The notes beneath the pieces are model-generated. The model ran no database searches and was not told where the DNA came from. It worked only from the letters and a program-made list of their open reading frames with translations. A stretch of 21,773 nt of DNA from Oehlia diaphana (lineage: Eukaryota; Glomeromycota; Glomeromycetes; Glomerales; Glomeraceae): positions 49,422 through 71,194 of the forward strand of contig QZLH01000467.1 of the NCBI GenBank assembly GCA_003833135.1. The letters are read 5' to 3'. Both the position numbers and the translations under genes were made by a program. Every line of letters begins with the position of its first letter. The first letter of the stretch is position 1. Of the stretch, positions 19,636 to 21,773 are shown piece by piece.

Positions 19636-20040
19636 GCTCATAAGAAACATGAAGATAATTCTAGAATCGACAGTCGCGATTGGTTCGGCGGTGCTCACCA
19701 GTCCATATTCCTTATCTAAATCCATCATCTTCTCTCATGTGATTACTGCTGATCCCTTCTCAGATAGATTTGCTGCCGTAATTTTGTCTCACAGTAAATC
19801 ACCTCATTTCCCTTTAATCCCATAATTTTCCATTACTGCTTTTGTATTTCGTCCACGTGCTAAATTTTTGCTGCGCCGACCAGAAATTTTTGTGGCGAAA
19901 AAATTTCCAAAAAACCCCAAAGTCCGAAAAACATGATTGTGGAATATATGGACGTTTTCAAAAAGAACCACATATGCCCAGAGCCTCAATCAACCTTTAT
20001 TGAGCAAACACCTTGCCCTACTTGGCCTCTTTTCGGGTCG
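19636..20040 (-). pseudogene. Decayed minus-strand ORF with TGA-only internal stops
   Basis: One minus-strand frame runs 135 codons, from about 20040 to the TAA at 19633-19635, and is broken only by TGA codons at 19990-19992, 19804-19806, 19789-19791 and 19735-19737. Coding-like blocks include RRSKNLARGRNTKAVMENYG, DKITAANLSEKGSAVIT and EKMMDLDKEYGLVSTAEPIA. Random DNA this AT-rich would give mostly TAA stops, so this looks like a former gene in which Arg CGA codons became TGA. The family is not recognised; a repeat-encoded protein is likely. The 85-codon plus-strand frame 19462-19719 partly overlaps it and is a shadow. Confidence 0.5.
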
Positions 20041-20900
20041 CTACCGGTGGCCGACAGAAGGAAGCAACACTTTTGAGTGAGAAAATTTGAAAACACTAAG
20101 TGAAACATCAACCCAGCACAACTCATATCAAACTGTTCCTTAAGGAGTGAATAAGCAGTTGGTCTTGGTGAAATGCGTTTTAAATAAATTTATCCTAGGC
20201 ACTTTTTGAACTCTTCCGCCTTTGTTCCGTCCTGAAATTTGTGGACAAGATGATCGGCGGGAAGAGTTCCTCCTATATTCATTTACTTATATTAAATAAA
20301 AAAAAAATAAATTATTTAATTAACGAACTATTAATAGATTCAAATTAATATTAATATTTATTAGAATTCGTTAAACAAATAAATTAAGCATGTAAGACAA
20401 TTTAATATTAGAAATTTCAACGTATTTATAGTTTATATATAAAGTATTAAGAGTTAATTATTAAAATATTTCTTTATCATTTTACCAAAAGATTATGAGA
20501 ACTTTAACAGCATAACACTCAAATAAACCATAACTTTATTATCTATAAACCGTTTTGAGTCAGAGAATAAATAAAAAGAAATAAATTTCAATATTTCGCA
20601 TGAGACTTCAAAAGAAATGAAATTCTTATTAATATTTTTATAATTAAGAAGCGATAATTTCTGGTATCACCCCACGTGCTTGTTGGAAAGTTTTCTTACT
20701 TTTTTTGAAGGAATTAGTTGTTATAATTAATGAGCTTAAAAATTGAATTTTCATATTATATTTGAGAATTAACAAATACAATATACGAGGATAATGAAAT
20801 ATTCACAGATGATGTCTATTCGTAATCGCTTACATTGGCTTAATTTTCTTTTAAATTAATCTATCGCACTATTTTTACATTTATCATTGCCATTTTAAGG
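20041..20900. other. Intergenic DNA, no gene recognised
   Basis: Positions 20041-20290 are GC-richer and may continue the upstream end of the decayed frame at 19636-20040 (for example VLLPSVGHR on the minus strand). From 20290 the sequence is AT-rich with nothing recognisable. Confidence 0.4.
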
Positions 20901-20904
20901 GGCG

Positions 20905-21145
20905 GCGATATATAAGCAGGTTGATCAACATAAAAATTTACAAAAAAGGAAAGTGGTGATGCATCGCACAGGCGATGAATGAATTTACTATTATAGAAAA
21001 AGTGACCTCAACGCAGATCATTTTCTCGGAAAAAATATGGCCCGAGAAAAATTTTTTTTTTTTTGTTGTAACTTCTACTTTTTATTAACTCTATGAAATA
21101 TAAAAAAAAATAAATTATCAATAAAATAAGTTTTTAAATAATAAA
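20905..21145 (+). promoter_or_regulatory. Candidate promoter and leader of the Sel1-repeat gene
   Basis: TATATAAG at 20909-20916 follows a GC-rich GGGGCGGCG spot, an unusual composition for this area. It lies 237 nt before the ATG. The presumed leader has a perfect hairpin CATCGC-ACAG-GCGATG at 20962-20977 and a CTCGG...CCGAG pair at 21027-21048, then a long T run. An in-frame TAA at 21122-21124 bounds the coding frame upstream. Confidence 0.35.
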
Positions 21146-21773
21146 ATGGAAACGAAATTTAGCAAATTAAATGTTTCAAATAAAGATATCAATACAATAA
21201 ATAACAAAAATTGTTTATATTGTAATAAACCTCTAACTAAAGAATTATACTGTAAAGAATGCATTAATTCTTTAGAAAAATTAGCAGAAAATGGTAATAA
21301 AGAAGCAATGTTTGGTTTGGCCATATGTCATTATAATGGAAATGGAATAGAAAAGAATTTAGAAAAAGCCTTTTATTGGTATAAAAAAGCAGTAGAAGGT
21401 GGTTATACTGGTGCAATATTTAATTTAGCTACATGTTATTATAGTGGATATGGAACAGAAAAGAATTTAGAGAAAGCTTTTTATTGGTTTCAAAAAGCAG
21501 CAGAAGATGATAATATTAAAGCAATGTTTATTTTAGCCTTCAGTTATAAAAATGGAAATGGAATAGAAAAGAATTTAGAAAGAGCCTTCTATTGGTATCA
21601 AAAAGCAGCAGAAAATGGTTATATTGAAGCAATGTTTAGTTTGGCAATATATTGCAAATATGGAGATGGAACAGAAAAGAATTCAAAAAAGGCCTTTTAT
21701 TGGTATCAAAAAGCAGCAGAAAATGATCACACTACTGCAATGAATAGCTTAGCTGAATGTTATTATAATGGGG
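21146..21773 (+). CDS. Sel1-repeat protein with N-terminal CxxC-CxxC knuckle, 3' end beyond the window
   Basis: 209 codons are visible and the frame is still open at the window edge; no intron is seen so far. Residues 1-22 are polar and Asn-rich. C23, C26, C36 and C39 form C-x2-C-x9-C-x2-C (CLYCNKPLTKELYCKEC), a pattern fitting a small zinc knuckle. From about residue 51 there are Sel1-like repeats of exactly 36 residues (51-86, 87-122, 123-158, 159-194, 195 on). Each follows the scheme xAMxxLAxxYxxGxGxEKNxEKAFYWYQKAAExG. Sel1 repeats are helical solenoid modules that act as protein-protein adaptors, often in signalling; they are greatly expanded in mycorrhizal fungi, where some follow a kinase domain. 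No kinase is present upstream here. ATG 21146 is the first after an in-frame stop. Confidence 0.9.
   Translation, partial: METKFSKLNVSNKDINTINNKNCLYCNKPLTKELYCKECINSLEKLAENGNKEAMFGLAICHYNGNGIEKNLEKAFYWYKKAVEGGYTGAIFNLATCYYSGYGTEKNLEKAFYWFQKAAEDDNIKAMFILAFSYKNGNGIEKNLERAFYWYQKAAENGYIEAMFSLAIYCKYGDGTEKNSKKAFYWYQKAAENDHTTAMNSLAECYYNG

Noticed and set aside
21118..21324. 68-codon minus-strand frame
   Set aside because: Antisense to the Sel1 gene, whose repeat pattern is unmistakable.

Overview
The window looks like nuclear DNA from an intron-rich, strongly AT-rich fungus. Short GT-AG introns of 61-89 nt, TATAAATA promoters, abundant small inverted-repeat elements and a Sel1-repeat gene of the expanded type known from arbuscular mycorrhizal fungi all point to a Glomeromycotina genome such as Rhizophagus. 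The species is an inference; no marker gene is present.

Layout. Positions 1-1600 are repeat-derived: a near-perfect palindrome, then a decayed minus-strand reading frame interrupted by a small Mutator-like inverted-repeat element that still has an 11-bp target-site duplication. Positions 1958-13366 hold the core of the window: three head-to-tail aldo/keto reductase genes (here akrA, akrB, akrC; starts at 1958, 6798 and 11272). Each has 13 exons with identical intron positions, including an 18-nt micro-exon, and none has a premature stop. The spacers between them also share sequence, so the duplicated unit is about 4.2-4.8 kb and includes promoter and 3' flank. Each spacer carries its own extra insertion: a pyrimidine-rich tract between A and B, and an 18-bp alternating repeat array between B and C. 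Positions 13367-21145 are gene-poor, with foldback elements, several decayed open frames and long featureless AT-rich stretches. From 21146 to the window end runs the 5' part of a Sel1-repeat protein with an N-terminal CxxC-CxxC knuckle.

Functionally, the three reductases are predicted cytosolic NADPH-dependent aryl-alcohol-dehydrogenase-like enzymes. All keep the Asp-Tyr-Lys-His catalytic tetrad. They have diverged in a surface loop (shorter in A), in the cofactor-phosphate-binding Arg (Lys in C), and in the number of copies of a shared promoter motif, so sub-specialisation of substrate or expression is plausible. Intron 8 of B and C is as alike as the exons, suggesting recent gene conversion or a conserved intronic function. 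No CRISPR array, operon or tRNA/rRNA gene was seen.
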